This document shows, piece after piece, positions 21,811-36,222 of a stretch of 64,000 nucleotides of DNA. Source of the DNA: Lingula anatina (Eukaryota > Brachiopoda > Lingulata > Lingulida > Lingulidae); contig NW_019775391.1 in the NCBI RefSeq assembly GCF_001039355.2, forward strand, positions 263,805 through 327,804, in the 5' to 3' direction. Positions within the stretch are counted from its first letter, which is position 1; every line of letters starts with the position of its first letter. The notes beneath the pieces are model-generated. The model saw only the letters and a list, made by a program, of their open reading frames with translations. It did not search any database and was not told where the DNA came from. The translations under genes were made by a program, and so were the position numbers.

Positions 21811-24505
21811 GAGCCTGTAGATGTAAGTATAAGCTTAAATACAGTAGCAGAAAAGCTGGGACATGTTGACATCCATTTAACACATACATACCATTAGTAA
21901 ATTAATTACTTGTCTGCTATTACATGTATTTGTGCTTTGCATGTTTTACATTTTAGTATCACTTTTTTCTTTCAAAATCACAATCCGTCAGTCTTTATTA
22001 ATTGATCAGCTACATATTTCACATTTATGCTTGCAGTAGAGGCTATAGATGTACTGAATATGTCAGTATCTGTTTCATGTCTCTGGTGAGATTTAAAGGG
22101 CTCAGATATAAATAGACACTTGGCCGTGGTTTGTGGCTAACTAACCAAGCTATTTATGTGCAGGTTTCCTGTAGCCCTGAGATGTGCTCTTCTGAACTTG
22201 GAGACCGTGATTTGAATGTTGGGGGAGGGGGGGGGGGGGGGATTTTACCTATGTGGAGTGACTTAATTGTTATTAGGCAGTAACACATTAAATCAATACT
22301 ATTCATCAAATGAATGTTTTTGTATTTAAATTACATATAACTATAATAAGTGACAAAAAATATTTTCTAGGCATCTTTAAGTGTTAAAAATTGGAAAATG
22401 TAAAATATTGGAATAAGTAAAGCAGTCTAACATTTTAATTAAGAAATTACAAAATGCACTGTTCATGGGGAAGTTAGCCTTAATAATGAGAGGGGGGGGG
22501 GCACTCTAAATTGTCGTACTTAAACTGTTGAATCAATCTATGTAGAACAATAATTTCTTTGGGAATAAGCCCTTAGACCACCTGCAGTTTTGATATGTGA
22601 GACCTTTCCTGTTTTTCCACTCTGGCATTAATATGCTTATTTCAGGGCCTCAAAACCTGGGGATCTGAACTCTTAATGAATATAAACTGCATTTTTATTC
22701 AGTGACTCCATGTAGATGTGGTTTCTAGGTGAAAAGCCTGTGTGTATTAATTGATCAGAATATGATAGACTCCAGCACTATGTATTTATCCCACATATCA
22801 TATATGTTTCATCAACCTCAGTGCGTCTTCCATTGAAAGGTACATGTTGTATATTGGACTTGACAGTGGGTGATATGAATAGATCTTTATGCAATTGCAG
22901 ATCCATTTGGTTCTTCATTGAAAGCTATGCCCTCTTCTGTGGCGAAATATGATTGGACTTGGATATAGGTGATATTGCATAGGGATGAAATGGACATAGG
23001 GGATCATAGGGGGATATTATGTCTCCGTCTTGACTCTTACCTGAGAAACACCTGGAACACCTGTAATCACTTAGATATTAAATGGACCTGCCCTGTAGTG
23101 TTATGTCCTCATAATGTCAGTATTAACAGCAAATGTTATAGGATCTTTATTTCTACCCAATGCTCTTTTTTTCTGCAAGGTTTAAAAGCTCTACTAGTTC
23201 AAGGCATTTGGTTGGTAGATTTAACTGCTGAGACTGGTTAACAAATAAATCTATCGCAAGTGCTTGCCCAGTCATACTAGTGGCAATTTTAGGAATAGTT
23301 TTATATTTACCTTCCATGATCTATAGATTTTATCTTTGGACTAGTATTGTATGTTTTGCAACAGTAGTTTTCCTAGGTCTACTAGCCTGAGTGACCAGTG
23401 GCTCAGGTGGGCTCAGGTGGGATAGACATAAGGGAACTTACAATATATTGGTCTTGATTCTTACCTGAGGAATACCATGAATATTAAATGGACCCTGTAG
23501 GATTATGTCCTCATAAAGTCCACGTTAAAGGTCTTGACATAAAGAAGTCAATTCTTCTGATGTATCAGCTTTGTATCTTTCAAACTTGGTTTCCTATCCT
23601 CTGTGATTTATAGATAGCCCTGTGATATTGATCTTGAAGGGAGGGAGAGTTGGAGCCAGGATAGATGAAGAAGGTCATTTTACGATACATATCTACAGAT
23701 GTGATGTGGCCATGCCGATATATATATGCTTTATTCTGTTTTGGGTTTTTTTTTTGGTGAAATGCAAGCACTTTGTCTGGGTATGTATATCAAATAATAC
23801 ATTGCCATCCTCTTTTTATATATAACTTGAAACATCTCTTGCTGATGCTCAGAAGTGTTCTGGTATAAATCTCAGGGGTGAGAGTATTAGCTCACATTTA
23901 AGGACGCTCTCTCATATTGTGGAAGTGCCATTTCTGCCCTAGTGAATTTGATAAAAGTTGTAAGACAGAAACTACACACCATATAAATAAAAAAAAGTAT
24001 TTTTAAAAATTTGGGGGTAATTCAGTTCGATTTCTGGAGGTAGCATCCCAGAAAACAACATCGTAAAAGTCCAATCTTCTTCTATAAACGCAACATTTTG
24101 TTGACATATCTGTAACATTTCAATCAAAATAGCAACAAAGCTTTCATTAATGAATAATGAATCACATATGTTATTGCATGTTACATTTTGATTATTAGTT
24201 GCTGCCATAAAAAAGTACTCAAGCTAATATAAGAGAGCCTCTTTAATATGTGGCTTGACTTGCCACTCAGGAGGTTATCTAGGGAGTGGCTCGTATCCTA
24301 AGTGTCACTTAAAGGGTCACCCCTCAGAGAAAAATAATTTGAAGGGGGTGTCATTTGTTTCGACAGGGGCACGATTTCAGTGCTTGCCAAAGTCCCTTTT
24401 AATTTCATCAGTATACCTCTGTTACCACTTTAAATAATGAAGATACACCAGTACATTAACAATAGTTGTAGATTGGCTCTGTAGACACAGTAGGGGTGGG
24501 TAATC
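21811..24505. other. Non-coding stretch, no gene supported
   Basis: It holds G-rich runs near 22225 and 22492, a partial family D tail near 22540-22580, and two diverged repeats of a ggatatt/cttgattcttacctga block around 23000-23060 and 23440-23500. No coding exon was recognised. Confidence 0.35.
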
Positions 24506-24513
24506 AGTAGGAA

Positions 24514-25275
24514 GGTAATCAAACAGGGTCTTTCACGCCTCCACACGCATCGTCCCTGCAGCCGGGGCACTTTAATTAAATCTTGGCTCAGTTCGACCCC
24601 TCGAGGGACAATCGTGGGGGGGGGGGGGGGNNNNNNNNNNNNNNNNNNNNNNNNNNNNNNNNNNNNNNNNNNNNNNNNNNNNNNNNNNNNNNNNNNNNNN
24701 NNNNNNNNNNNNNNNNNNNNNNNNNNNNNNNNNNNNNNNNNNNNNNNNNNNNNNNNNNNNNNNNNNNNNNNNNNNNNNNNNNNNNNNNNNNNNNNNNNNN
24801 NNNNNNNNNNNNNNNNNNNNNNNNNNNNNNNNNNNNNNNNNNNNNNNNNNNNNNNNNNNNNNNNNNNNNNNNNNNNNNNNNNNNNNNNNNNNNNNNNNNN
24901 NNNNNNNNNNNNNNNNNNNNNNNNNNNNNNNNNNNNNNNNNNNNNNNNNNNNNNNNNNNNNNNNNNNNNNNNNNNNNNNNNNNNNNNNNNNNNNNNNNNN
25001 NNNNNNNNNNNNNNNNNNNNNNNNNNNNNNNNNNNNNNNNNNNNNNNNNNNNNNNNNNNNNNNNNNNNNNNNNNNNNNNNNNNNNNNNNNNNNNNNNNNN
25101 NNNNNNNNNNNNNNNNNNNNNNNNNNNNNNNNNNNNNNNNNNNNNNNNNNNNNNNNNNNNNNNGGCGTGTGAGAGGCGAAGGGACCATTACAGGATTAAG
25201 CGGTCTTCCTTTCATGTAGGTCTGCCAAATTTAGGCCGTGGACCAGCTAGTACTTGGCTCTTCTCATTCTGAATG
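24514..25275. repeat. Fold-back family C spanning an assembly gap
   Basis: Left of the gap are the arm blocks cctccacacgcatcgtccct, taattaaatcttggctc and a long G run. Right of it are gtgtgagaggcgaagggacc, attacaggattaagcgg, tttcatgtaggtctgcc and a tail to ggcccc. The two sides are family C arms in opposite orientation, so the 533 N lie in the interior of an inverted repeat. Confidence 0.6.
24631..25163. other. Assembly gap (N run)
   Basis: Unsequenced interval inside a fold-back element, after a poly-G run. Open frames across it are artefacts. Confidence 0.98.
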
Positions 25276-25381
25276 GCCCCTTAGTACGCCTATATCATTT
25301 CTAGCAACATGAGAGTTGTATATAATAATAGAGGTGAATTTCCAGTAATCTCTGAGACTCAGGGTGCATATCTCTGAGACT

Positions 25382-25617
25382 TAGGCTTCGTTCACATGTT
25401 ATGTCTATTTTCTAAATTCTATTTTCTATTCGCGGTATGTAATTACTGGCAGCGCGAGCCAGTTACTATACTCGCGCTGCCAGTAACTTATAGTAACTGG
25501 CGCGCGCTGCCAGTAATTACGCCGCGGGATATTCAGGGCACAGACCGTGATCATAAGACATACCCCAAATAGAAAATAGAATTTAGAAAATAGACATTGC
25601 ATGTGAATGAAGCCTTA
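25382..25617. repeat. Fold-back family B, complete
   Basis: TIR ttaggcttcgttcacatg is mirrored at the right end by catgtgaatgaagcctta. The inner arms are ggcagcgcgagccagttact and cgcgctgccagtaattac. Confidence 0.75.
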
Positions 25618-26273
25618 GGGTGCACATCTCTGAGACTTTAGGGACTCAGGGTGCATATCTCTCGGACTTCAGGTACCTATCATCTGCCTTACAATAATGA
25701 GCAGTGCAGCAGTCTTGAAGGAAGTGGATGATCCACATGTAAATTATACAGGAAAACAATGATCCTGTTGTCATGTATATATGTTGGTAGAAACGATAAT
25801 GTTTTCATAATTGCAAATGGTACAGCACTGATATAGCCAGAACAGGATATGGTTTCTCAGGAGGCCCATTAACCAAAAATCTTGTTTTATTATATGATAT
25901 GGAACATATTGAACCAGGCTTCCAGACCTGTTTCATCAAGAAGTTCATCTGTAACATGAAGTTTGTATGGTGGAAAATCATGATTATTCTGTGTACAACA
26001 ATGTACAAAGGTGTTTATGTTTTAAATGATTTATTGGTTGCCAGCGTAATGTTACAGTAGGCTATGACCTTCTAATTGTACAGTGAAACAAATAGTTTAA
26101 TACATGAAGACTCATGAGGTTGAGAGCACATTGTTAGGATGTTTGTCAGTATTGTTCAGTGAAATGTGGCCAGATGTGGCCACACATGAAAATTAATCAC
26201 CCCCTAGCTGTGCTTTCTGAGGTGTTTCTTTCAGTTGATCTGATTGTATTCAGAGAGAGGCCCTACAGAGTTA

Positions 26274-26490
26274 GATTGCATTCCCACAGTTTTTAGATCG
26301 ATCTATCCCTGTGGGGATTCTCACTAGATTACTGTCAGCTTAGCCGGCTTAAATGTCTGTCCTGCCTACTAAAAGCTGTAAGGGGGTAATTAACTTCGGT
26401 GCACACTCGGCTGACAGCAATTTAGCGTGAACCCCCAGGGAGTTAGGTCCATCCAGATGGATCGACCTAAATCTGTTTGAATGCAGTCTA
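26274..26490. repeat. Fold-back family A (short form)
   Basis: Ends tgcattcccacagttttta and aaatctgtttgaatgca are inverted, with core cactagattactgtcagctt and ggggtaattaac. Confidence 0.75.
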
Positions 26491-27161
26491 AGATTGATCT
26501 ACCTAGAAAAACAGTTTTATTTTGATCGCACCCTATAAGAGCTGTAAAGCAATTTATTCTAGCTGGTCACTGACAAACAACAAAAGTAGCAAGGGCATGG
26601 TGAAATGTGGAAAGTGGCTTAATTAGTGCCAGCAGTCAACTTTTTTGTCTTTTCACTGCTGCGGAAATAAAAGATGAAGCACAAATGCATTTTTTTTGCT
26701 CATGGTGGAGGTTGCCCAGTGACAAAGATATGGTGTGATTTGTTTTATGTTACTTTTAAAGTATAGAGGTCAACAAACACATTTATGTGGCACACATTAC
26801 GGCTGCCCTAAGATTACAGTAATCTGTACTACAATATTTTGATGTCTATGAAGTCACCTTCAAGGAATAGAGGTTATGGTTGTTATTGTAAGCTCTACCT
26901 GAAGTGTTTATATTGACCCCCCCTCTCCACCCACCCACCCACCCCCCTTCACCCACCCAGCCCCCCTCTCTCCAGCTGTTATATGCCTAGATATAAATAC
27001 CCTCCCCAAACAAGGTGACTTGATTGAAATATATGAGAGCAAATAACTCTATCTTAGCTGTTATTTTTGTGGGTAACTATAAAAGTCACTGAGAACATAA
27101 CACAGCTGATGAAACTGTCCGCTGGATACTATAGCCTATTGAAAATAGTGTAGCCTAATAC

Positions 27162-27162
27162 N
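27162..27162. other. Single-N assembly join
   Basis: The N sits exactly between the two 1.8 kb near-identical units, which makes an end-to-end placement of two alleles a serious alternative to a real duplication. Confidence 0.7.
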
Positions 27163-27265
27163 GTCATTTCGAGCAACATGAGAGTTATGTATATAATGAT
27201 AGAGGTGAATTTCCAGTAATCTCTGAGACTCAGGGTGCATATCTCTGAGACTAAGGATGCATATC

Positions 27266-27437
27266 TCTGAGACTTGGGCTTCGTTCACTATACTCGCGCT
27301 GCCAGTAACTTATAGTAACTGGCTCGCGCTGCCAGTAATTACGCCGTGGGATATTCAGGGCACAGACCGTGATCATAAGACATACCGCGAATAGAAAATA
27401 GAATTTAGAAAATAGACATTGCATGTGAATGAAGCCT
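27266..27437. repeat. Fold-back family B, left arm deleted
   Basis: The sequence goes from ggcttcgttcac straight to tatactcgcgctgccag, losing about 70 bp of left arm that the other unit keeps. The right arm is intact (aatagaaaatagaatttaga to gaagcctta). Confidence 0.75.
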
Positions 27438-28095
27438 TAGGGTGCACATCTATGAGACTTTAGGGACTCAGGGTGCATATCTCTTGGACTTCAGGTACCT
27501 ATCATCTGCCTTACAATAATGAGCAGTGCAGCAGTCTTGAAGGAAGTGGATGATCCACATGTAAATTATACAGGAAAACAATGATCCTGTTGTCATGTAT
27601 ATATGTTGGTAGAAACGATAATGTTTTCATAATTGCAAATGGTACAGCACTGATATAGCCAGAACAGGATATGGTTTCTCAGGAGGCCCATTTACCAAAA
27701 ATCTTGTTTTATTATATGATATGGAGCATATTGAACCAGGCTTCCAGACCTGTTTCATCAAGAAGTTCATCTGTAACATGAAGTTTGTATGGTGGAAAAT
27801 CATGATTATTCTGTGTACAACAATGTACAAAGGTGTTTATGTTTTAAATGATTTATTGTTAGCCAGCGTAATGTTACAGTAGGCTATGACCTTCTAATTG
27901 TACAGTGAAACAAATAGTTTAATACATGAAGACTCATGAGGTTGAGAGCACATTGTTAGGATGTTTGTCAGTATTGTTCAGTGAAATGTGGCCAGATGTG
28001 GCCACACATGAAAATTAATCACCCCCTAGCTGTGCTTTCTGAGGTGTTTCTTTCAGTTGATCTGATTGTATTCAGAGAGAGGCCCTACAGAGTTA

Positions 28096-28312
28096 GATTG
28101 CATTCCCACAGTTTTTAGATCGATCTATCCCCGTGGGGATTCTCACTAGATTACTGTCAGCTTAGCCGGCTTAAATGTCTGTCCTGCCTACTAAAAGCTG
28201 TAAGGGGGTAATTAACTTCGGTGCACACTCAGCTGACAGCAATTTAGTGTGAACCCCCAGGGAGTTAGGTCCATCCAGATGGATCGACCTAAATCTGTTT
28301 GAATGCAGTCTA
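28096..28312. repeat. Fold-back family A (short form)
   Basis: Same element as at 26274, carried in the second duplicated unit with a few substitutions. Confidence 0.75.
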
Positions 28313-28980
28313 AGATTGATCTACCTAGAAAAACAGTTTTATTTTGATCGCACCCTATAAGAGCTGTAAAGCAATTTATTCTAGCTGGTCACTGACAAAC
28401 AACAAAAGTAGCAAGGGCATGGTGAAATGTGGAAAGTGGCTTAATTAGTGCCAGCAGTCAACTTTTTTGTCTTTTCACTGCTGCAGAAATAAAAGATGAA
28501 GCACAAATGCATTTTTTTTGCTCATGGTGGAGGTTACCCAGTGACAAAGATATGGTGTGATTTGTTTTATGTTACTGTCAAAGTATAGAGGTCAACAAAC
28601 ACATTTATGTACGTAGCACAAATTATGGTTGCACTAAGATTACAGTAATATGTACTACAATATTATGTTGCCTATCAAGTCACCTTTAAGGAATATGGAT
28701 TATGGTTGTTATTATAAGCTCTACCTGAAGTGTTTATAGTGACCCCCCCTCCAAACACCCACCCCCCTTCACCCACCCACCCCCCTCTCTCCAGCTGTTA
28801 TATGCCTAGATATAAATATCCTCCCCAAACAAGGTGACTTGATTGAAATATATGAGAGCAAATAACTCTATCTTAGCTGTTATTTTTGTGGGTAACTATA
28901 AAAGTCACTGAGAACATAACACAGCTGATGAAACTGTCCGCTGGATACTATAGCCTATTGAAAATAGTGTAGCCTAATAC

Positions 28981-29380
28981 AATAGCTATTCACTGTTTCT
29001 GCCCCCTCCCCCATAAATCATTTAACTCAACCATGTACAGGTGTACAGGTAGTATCATAGAGACACCAGTTTTAGCAAAGGCTGACAGAAATTCGGCTTA
29101 TGACCGACATTTTACAAGTAATAAATATGATATACATCTGCTTGAAAAAACTAAGTGATTTATTAGACAGGTCTGACCTGGAAGATACTGTGCTCACTGA
29201 ACTAACTCATACCTGTGTAGCTTGTTTGTGGCATGTGGGATTAAAAGAAACGGTTTCTAATTGTAATTGAATGGTCTTCTACTTGACTCTGTTTATGGAA
29301 GCCCGATAAGAGCAACGTGTGCTTGCAATAGTTTGACGATTTGTACCATATATTGCAGAGTGTGTAATACGTGTTGCTGG
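28981..29380. other. Non-coding stretch
   Basis: No gene was recognised. The 3' part may belong to the retrotransposon fragment that follows. Confidence 0.35.
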
Positions 29381-29384
29381 TTCT

Positions 29385-29790
29385 TTGTTCTTGTGCATTC
29401 TTCTCTCTCTCTCTCAAATGGATATAGAGGATGAGTTTCATTTTGTCTTTTTCTGCCCATATTATAGTGACTTGAGAAGCAAATATATTAAAAAATACTA
29501 CTGGCAGAAGCCCCCGGTTTTTAAATTAATACTGTTATTTGGAAGTCATAACCTAACAGAAAATAGAAATCTCGGGAAATTTTTATTAGAGGCCTGCAAG
29601 CGCAGGGAAATTACATGTTAAGAACTACATATATATATATATGAAAGATTTAAATATTACACTTGACATACTGGTATTGTATTATCTTCATTCTCATTTA
29701 TTTATTTTATTGTGATTTACAATAATGCTGTTAATTGTTGTATCATACCCATGACAAGAATGTCATGGTAAATTACTACTACTACTACTA
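29385..29790 (+). mobile_element. Non-LTR retrotransposon 3' tail
   Basis: The frame to 29621 encodes MDIEDEFHFVFFCPYYSDLR, then KYIKKYYWQKP and LGKFLLEACKRREI. This is the terminal IEDE-HF-x-CP-Y-LR...RRE block that also closes the element at 4.9-6.0 kb, but it is a different element. A short UTR (tgtcatggtaaatta) and a (CTA)n tail at 29773-29791 follow. Only the last 70 or so codons remain. Confidence 0.7.
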
Positions 29791-29799
29791 CTATTCTCT

Positions 29800-32700
29800 C
29801 TCTCTCATTTTCTCTCTCTCTCTCCTAGTGTAAGTATTTATATCAGAGAAAATATGATACACATTCATGTGACCCACACACAAGCAAAAAGATTGAGGGA
29901 AAGAAGCAGTTGGATACCAGAATTATCTAGTAGTTAAAAATCACAACCAAAAGTTCAAAGCTAATAGCTGGATCAATGTCATTGATTATATAGGGTTCAC
30001 AAGAGTGCATTGAATCTCATTTTTCATGTCATTTAACTTATCTATCAGTGTGTTATTGGGATGCATGGTAAATAAAATTGTACATAAAAAAACTTCAGTT
30101 ATTTCTCATTATTGAACTCCAAGACAGTTTAACATGCATTGTTTTGGAATAAAAACTGTCTTTTTAAATTAGTTCTTAGTATTAATTAAGCTTAAACAAG
30201 TTTTGTGTATTTATGCTGAAAGATATATTGATCAGTGTCAGGTTTGATTGTTCTTGTGTAAACTGTATGTACAGAATAGAATGTAACAGTTCTGTTGTCA
30301 AAGAGGTTAAAAATGTAAGTGTCAAAATACCAAAGAAAAGAATATCAGTGAGGTAATAGTTTAATTTATTGAAAATGATTCCTGCAGGTGATACCACTGC
30401 AATAGCCATGTTAGGTATGGTATGTTATAGTACACAGTTAATTGTTTTGTCAGTTGTAATTTGGACTGTAAAGAAAAAAAAAGTCTTGTTATGTTTAGAC
30501 CTGTGATAGAAGGAAGGCTTTGTCAGTATGTAAACAACCTAGTTTGTATGAAATCCAATCTCGGGTTACCAGATTGATTATTTTTTCCTGTGTGTTTTTT
30601 TCTTTTCACTTTGAATGATCTCGCTCCCCCCCCCTCCTCTCTCTCTCTATCTTCTCCCCCTATCCTCTCTCGCTCTCTCTAGATTTTGTACGAACACACA
30701 CCTATACATGCTTTCACACATGCAAAACACAGACATTACGCCCTCTTACATTATGAAGTTTGACCCCAATAGGTCCTGTGAACCTAACATAACATATATA
30801 ATAGGCATTACTTAATAATAAGGCACAATACAGTCCTTGCATAGCAAATTCAATGGCAAGTGCCACACATTGCATGCATAACAAGCACAAAGGTGGAGGG
30901 TGTATTGACAATAAGAATCAATGAAAATGTTTTAAGGTTTGTAAGCCAGGCAGCAATAATGCTTTGTGTCTAGAAAACTGCTGCCTGTTGGCTTTATAAC
31001 AGTGTCAACAACTGCCAGTGATGGGCTGTAGGGCCATCAGCAGGGGTTGGGGGTCTGTTCAAACTGGGACAACTTTGAACTGGAAAGTGGGTAAACTTGC
31101 AGTGTGAGATAACTTACAATTAGCATGCTTTGGATAGCACACCTTCTATGGATGTGTAATTTCCCACAAGAAGAGGGTGGCTTACTTCAATAAATTTAGT
31201 CACTGGTTCTGGAACCAACTATGATGATAGAGGAGTATATTTGATTTCCAGTCTAAGATTGTTCTTGTGTAAACTGTATGTCATGATTTGCGGTATAGTT
31301 TTCAAAGGCCAACATGTTCTTGATATCTGAATAAGAGTTATTTTTGTCATCACAGCAAATACAGTTACTTTTAGTGGTGCCACAGAAAGTGTCTTTAAAT
31401 TATTTCATATGTTTACAATATATTTCCTATTATTTTTGTTAAAGATAGCAACTTTTATCACACTGCCATTATGGTTTGTGGCAATAAAAACAGAAGGGGT
31501 TTGTAACTGATCCTTTGTTTCTTATACTAATAATAAAAATGATAATAATAAATGTTGAGCACTAGATGCAGGCTTACTGGAAATCATCAGAGATAACCTA
31601 AAACACTGATGTCAGCACAGTGTGATGTCATACATGACTGGAAAACTTGCGGGAGTCTGTGTGAAGTTTTTAGCAGCATGTACTTGGAATGGGGTCTTGA
31701 AAAGAAATGTGAAAGTGACATAAAAAGAAATGAGAAAATGACACCCAAAACCCAAATTATTGTACAATACACCACGGTACTAATTTGACAGAAGTTAAAA
31801 GAAAAAGCAAACAGAAACATTTGGATAAACTCTGTCAGCTCTTATACACACTGACTAGCCTGCCATTATTTCTGACTACACTCTCTTGCAAACCCCATGA
31901 GATCTTGCTTGATTATTTTGGAGACTTTGGGCCATCTTTGATGATGCTCATTAAATTTACAAAATCTCAATACATAAATTTCTTATAATTTATTAAGTGT
32001 CACCAGGATGGAAATGTTTCGTGTTAAAAGTTACTGTATCAGAGTGGAAAGATATGCATTACAATATGTCTATGTTTCTAACTGTTTGTTTGTCTACCTA
32101 CCAACTACCTATATATATATGTGACATGTTTTGCAGCTTCCATTAAATGTGCTAAGAATCATTTGAGCTTACGTCTGTGGATTTGCATATCTAACTAAGT
32201 CTAATTTTAAGTGTAAGCTCATCAGAAAAAAGCATAAATCATAAAAAAGATAACGGTGTTCCTTCTGCCTTTGGTGTTACACTGAAATAAGGGTACTGTA
32301 AATGTGCAGTGATCATTAACTTAATCCATCTCTTACAATATTATATTTAAGTGTGGGCATGCTTAATATTTTTATGAATGAATTTTATGAATGAATTGTA
32401 TGCAAATAATATGATTTATGTGAAACAGTTTGTAGGATGGTTATGGCTTGATGTAATTACTCATTTCTTTGATGAAAATTATAATTTATATATATGTAGA
32501 TACAATTGTGAATTTTACCCCTTATATTCAAATACAAAGAAATTTTCCCTTCATACCTCCAAGGTTTGCATAGAGTAAACAATATATTATTTTTCAAACA
32601 ATTTATTTCATTTTCTCTTTGTCTAATTTATCAATTATACTGGCATTATTTAGTTATTTTATCAATTTGATTTTGATCCCAGTGACACTGAACAAACAAT

Positions 32701-33640
32701 CCAGTGAAGTTAGCTGCTGGATGTGGGCTATTCATACATTCTATTATTATTACTACTACTACTACTGAAGTGCACCTGTGTTTGCTTATTACTGTCTTAC
32801 ACAGAGATACTCGGATAGGGTTGCTAACATTTTGGTATTCTTTGCTGCTGAATACTTATTGTTTACAAAAAACTAATATGAAAGTTCACTGATCTTTATT
32901 ACACACACTCAGACATGCATGCAGACATGCACGTGCACGCACACACTCACGTGTACACACACACACACACGTGTACACACACACCTCACCCTGTATATAT
33001 CTGGAAGTGACATATTCCATAGACAGAAAATATAAATAACACTGTGCCAGGAGTATCATGCCCTGTGAAAACACATCACCAGGTGTAGGTTCTTATCCCG
33101 AAAAAAAGCTCTTTTAGCCCGTAAGCTAAGCTCCTAATATCACAGGTAATGGGAAATGATCTTTAAAGAAATCTCTTTGTTGTTGTCGACATTATAGGCC
33201 ATCTTGGTTACATGCAGGTGAGCACAAGTTAACAGCAGTGCCTACTTGAGACTTTAATGAGTTTGGGAGAATTTATCATTATGGTTATTGTTGAAAGGGG
33301 AACATTGTTTTTTAAGTTGTGTGTTTAAGCAAATTATCCTTTGATTTATTCAAGGCTGGAGGTAGATTTGATTGTCAATAGTTACGCAGAAGTGGTTGAC
33401 TGGTGGAAATTCTGATGACTGTGGCATTTGGTCAGTAGCTAATGTGAACTAAATTAAAGTAGCTGTTCTTACAAAGGTTTTAAAAGTGTGAAGAATATGG
33501 AGGATCACAAATAAGATGTTTGTGATAGAAATATGCCAGAGGTTGATACTGATTGTCCTTTGTTTTATAATGCATTCACACTAGTTATTTAGAAATTGGT
33601 GTTGAGTAGAGATTGTAAATATACTTGAACATACATTAAG
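29800..33640. other. Non-coding stretch upstream of the UBE2E exons
   Basis: AT-rich sequence with (CT)n and poly-C tracts near 29800 and 30630, and CA-rich repeats near 32930. The 5' exons of the UBE2E gene (N-terminal extension and helix 1) should lie upstream of 34549, but I could not find them here. Confidence 0.35.
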
Positions 33641-33641
33641 T

Positions 33642-33722
<81 letters not shown>
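33641..33722. repeat. (CT)n(AC)n compound microsatellite
   Basis: About 30 bp of CT units run directly into about 48 bp of AC units. Confidence 0.95.
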
Positions 33723-34525
33723 AGATATATAAGTAGATAGTGCCCAAAAAGTGTCCCCACTCCTTGACTGTCCATTATATTATATCTTAACTATTATATA
33801 TTTTAAAAGCATTTAATTTCTTTTATGCCATGGTATTATGACATAATTCTGAAGAACAAGATTTTCTTTTTAATTAACTTAGTAGACTTGTAACTATGGA
33901 AAAAAAACATCTAAGTTAAAGCAAATTGTATAAGTAATGGGCAGTCAAAAAGAGGAATGAGAGTAGATTTTGGGACACCCTGTATTTATGGAGATGTGAA
34001 TGCCAGACTGAAGAGAAAATATTGATTGGCAATAGAGAAGCAACAGATTTGACTTTCATTCTATCAGAATAACATAATATGTGAAGCTTACCAGCATATT
34101 CAACAAAGTAGCCTATACTTATAGTATACCCTATATAACCGATTAAAAAGGACTCGCAGTGAAAGCGCTAACATGGAGTTATTAACATACAATGTAATGT
34201 AATTAGGCAGTTTAGAAATAATGAGAATGAGTCTTCAGTGGCACACTAGCAGGCTTCCCAACAGTGCAGTACTCAAAACGTGTAGGTCTATTGTTGAACA
34301 TGTCATTAACAATAGCTTGGCACCTGAAAACAGGAAATTGATACTAGATAATTGATGGTATACATGTTAATATGTACAGGTAGCAACACTAAGCTCACCT
34401 GCTTCATTTTCTCAGGAAGCCTTATACCTGACTGCATACATTTTGTTTTCAATTTATTTTTTTTATTTCATATTTTTATTTTAGTGCTGTTTTTATTAAA
34501 AAGTATTTACTTTAAATCAAATTAG

Positions 34526-36222
<1,697 letters not shown>

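Larger units (their letters stand above)
25297..27161. repeat. Tandem duplication, left unit
   Basis: Nearly identical to 27163-28980. From gcaacatgagagtt to gtagcctaata the two units align with scattered substitutions and small indels. It contains a family B element, a short minisatellite (agactcagggtgcatatctc) and a family A element, all shared by both units. Confidence 0.85.
27163..28980. repeat. Tandem duplication, right unit
   Basis: Counterpart of 25297-27161. The main structural difference is loss of the left outer arm of the family B element (around 27275); others are changes in the C-rich tract near 28745. Confidence 0.85.

Noticed and set aside
24430-25272. Open frames of 200-260 codons on both strands
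   Set aside because: They run through the N gap; the coded part outside it is fold-back repeat.
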